Assembly (NCBI RefSeq): GCF_016741935.1
Contig: NZ_JAERRG010000051.1
Location: 1 to 45,990, forward strand
Direction: 5' to 3'
DNA length: 45,990 nucleotides
From: Streptomyces endocoffeicus
Lineage (GTDB): Bacteria; Actinomycetota; Actinomycetes; Streptomycetales; Streptomycetaceae
Positions 45,201 to 45,990 of the stretch are shown here, piece by piece. Every line of letters begins with the position of its first letter. Position 1 is the stretch's first letter. The notes under the pieces were generated by a model that did no database searches, had not been told where the DNA came from, and saw only the letters and a list, made by a program, of their open reading frames with translations. The translations under genes were made by a program, and so were the position numbers.

Positions 45201-45990
45201 GAGCTCCGGCGAACTCCTCCAGCATCGGCTCCATCAACGCCGAATGAAACGCATGCGACACCGCCAACCGACGCGTCTTCCACCCCCTGCCCGCACACAC
45301 CCCCACCACCTCGGCAACAGCCTCCCCACTGCCGGAAACCACCACCGACACCGGACCATTGACCGCCGCAACCTCCACACCATCAGGCAACAGCGGCACA
45401 ACATCGCCCTCCGCCGCCTGCACCGCCAGCATCGCCCCGCCGGACGGAAGCGCCTGCATCAACCGGCCACGCGCACCCACGAGAACACACGCGTCGGCGA
45501 GCGAAACCATCCCCGCCACATGCGCAGCCGCAATCTCCCCCACCGAATGCCCAACCAGATAATCCGGCCGCACACCCCACGACTCCAACAGACGGAACAA
45601 CGCCACCTCCACCGCGAACAAACCCGCCTGCGCCCACACCGTCTGATCCAGCAGACCCTTGTCGTCCCCCCACACAACCTCACGCAGCGAACCGTCCAAC
45701 ACACCATCGAACCCCGCACACACCTCATCGAACACCGCCGCGAACACCGGGAACGCCGCATGCAACTCACGACCCATCCCCAACCGCTGCGCACCCTGAC
45801 CCGCGAACACCCACGCCGACAGACCATCAGCAGTCCCGAGCACGGCGTTCGCCGCGGGCTCACCGGCCGCCACCGCCCGCAGACCACCTACCAGCTCATC
45901 CCGGTCACGCCCGAAAACCACCGCCCGGTGCTCAAACGCGGAACGCAGAACCGCACACGAGTACCCCACATCAACCGGCTCCAACAACGG
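42247..45990 (-). CDS. Modular type I polyketide synthase, last module AT-DH-KR-ACP (partial, 5' end outside window)
   Basis: The frame is open to the right edge; 1247 codons are visible. Residue numbers below count from 45987. AT begins at WVFAGQGAQRLGMG, has GHSVGE and HAFHSALM, so malonyl type. The DH is intact: HTVLGTVLLPG with His445 and HPALLDTGLH with Asp614. There is no ER. KR has GGVGGLG (about 864), Ser in FSSAGG and Tyr1007 in QATYAAAN; the LDD region reads VIDNAL and there is no A-type Trp, so probably B-type. ACP Ser1175 stands in GFDSLTALEL. The protein ends with about 30 residues (ATAEELFGILDNELGLSG), without thioesterase and without a full C-terminal docking domain. The module should add a malonyl unit and leave a double bond. 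Its ACP motif is canonical, unlike those of the left PKS. Confidence 0.96.
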   Translation of the reverse strand, partial: PLLEPVDVGYSCAVLRSAFEHRAVVFGRDRDELVGGLRAVAAGEPAANAVLGTADGLSAWVFAGQGAQRLGMGRELHAAFPVFAAVFDEVCAGFDGVLDGSLREVVWGDDKGLLDQTVWAQAGLFAVEVALFRLLESWGVRPDYLVGHSVGEIAAAHVAGMVSLADACVLVGARGRLMQALPSGGAMLAVQAAEGDVVPLLPDGVEVAAVNGPVSVVVSGSGEAVAEVVGVCAGRGWKTRRLAVSHAFHSALMEPMLEEFAGALDGMTFGSPRIPVVSTVTGEPLTVVDVRYWVGQVRRPVRFADAVAFVAEAGVRTFLEVGPDAALTPMVEHTVDDASVVPASRRDRGEVMTLIAALARLHADGVPIAWEKFFAGTGARRIDLPTYAFQHRSYWLKPQVADDVSRIGQRAVEHPLLRAAIARPDSDGAILTGRLSVDGQPWLADHTVLGTVLLPGTAFVEMAMRAADHVGCDLIEDLILQAPLALPERGGVSVQVVVGVLDESGETARRTIKVYSRQDETADDLPWTLHAEGSLVSGAVPPGFDLAEWPPPNASPMVLDGFYDRLADQGYGYGPAFQGMRAAWRRGDEVFAEVALPAPVDADSERYGLHPALLDTGLHAGLVADGESSGATVLPFAWSGVALHATGASVLRVRIAPGERGTVAVEVADGIGRPVLSTRSLAGRPVTADQLGAGRAGGGDLYRVTWSPLPADRVPPGEPGGDTAGVTVLEIETLSGDVPTRARETAERTLGALQEWLGDEQRAESVLVVVTRGAMSTAPGEDADLGAAPVWGLVRAAQAENPGRFVLVDVDGSEESARLLPAVAGLAEPECALREGRVLVPRLARAVAAAASPPRLDGNGTVLVTGGVGGLGAVVARHLAARFGVRRLLLLSRRGPAAPGAAELRAELAALGAEATILACDVGDRNGLAEALDAVPDEHPLTGIVHAAGVIDNALVQTQTPVGLGRVMSAKADAAWHLHDLTATADLAMFVMFSSAGGMVLAAGQATYAAANVFLDALAAHRRAAGLPAQSQAWGLWSGAGMERMLTDADRHRMRRQGLPPIPVDDALELFDAALGRDDTLLVPLRVDHATLRARTGEIPPLLRGLTPMSARRSASAGVDAAARSGLRERLDGRADADRRRALLDEVRAQAAAVLGHERSGAVDTGRGFLDIGFDSLTALELRTRLTAVTGHRLPPTLIFDYPTVAAVAEYLHTEFFAVPDASGPELDEATAEELFGILDNELGLSG

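Overview
High-GC actinomycete chromosome, most likely Streptomyces or a close relative. The evidence is the strong third-position GC bias, GTG/TTG starts, modular type I polyketide synthases (PKS), a membrane NACHT NTPase of the kind common in streptomycetes, a LAL-family activator with rare TTA codons, and a sugar ABC system without its own ATPase. No rRNA, tRNA or CRISPR array was seen.

Left block (1-14.5 kb): a leftward modular PKS gene starts at 9803 and runs off the window. It has a KSQ-AT-ACP loading module, one extension module (KS-AT-degenerate DH-KR-ACP) and the KS and start of the AT of a second module. Beside it are a stand-alone acyl carrier protein, an MmgE/PrpD-family protein, an alpha/beta hydrolase and a cytochrome P450. 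Together they look like the 5' edge of a polyketide cluster with tailoring genes.

Centre (14.5-33.9 kb): mostly accessory and catabolic genes. They include a quinone-reductase-like enzyme with a divergent HxlR regulator, a TetX-like FAD monooxygenase, a large membrane NACHT NTPase, a LysE/LysR pair, a PadR/membrane-protein pair, a DUF4184 protein, a LacI-controlled carbohydrate ABC system with a glucarate-dehydratase-like enzyme, and a TetR/DHA2 efflux pair with a perfect inverted-repeat operator.

Scar zone (33.9-39.6 kb): fragments of a GntR regulator, an amino-acid ABC ATPase, and IS3-like and IS1380-like transposases lie left of an intact LAL regulator. To its right are a small XRE-type regulator and a frameshifted tyrosine recombinase that carries a three-copy 24-bp tandem repeat.

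Right block (39.7-46 kb): a DHA2 efflux pump, a divergent TetR regulator with an operator between them, and the 3' end of a second PKS gene (AT-DH-KR-ACP with a short tail). The LAL regulator, pump and TetR probably serve this right-hand polyketide cluster. Whether the two PKS pieces belong to one split pathway or two clusters cannot be decided from this window.
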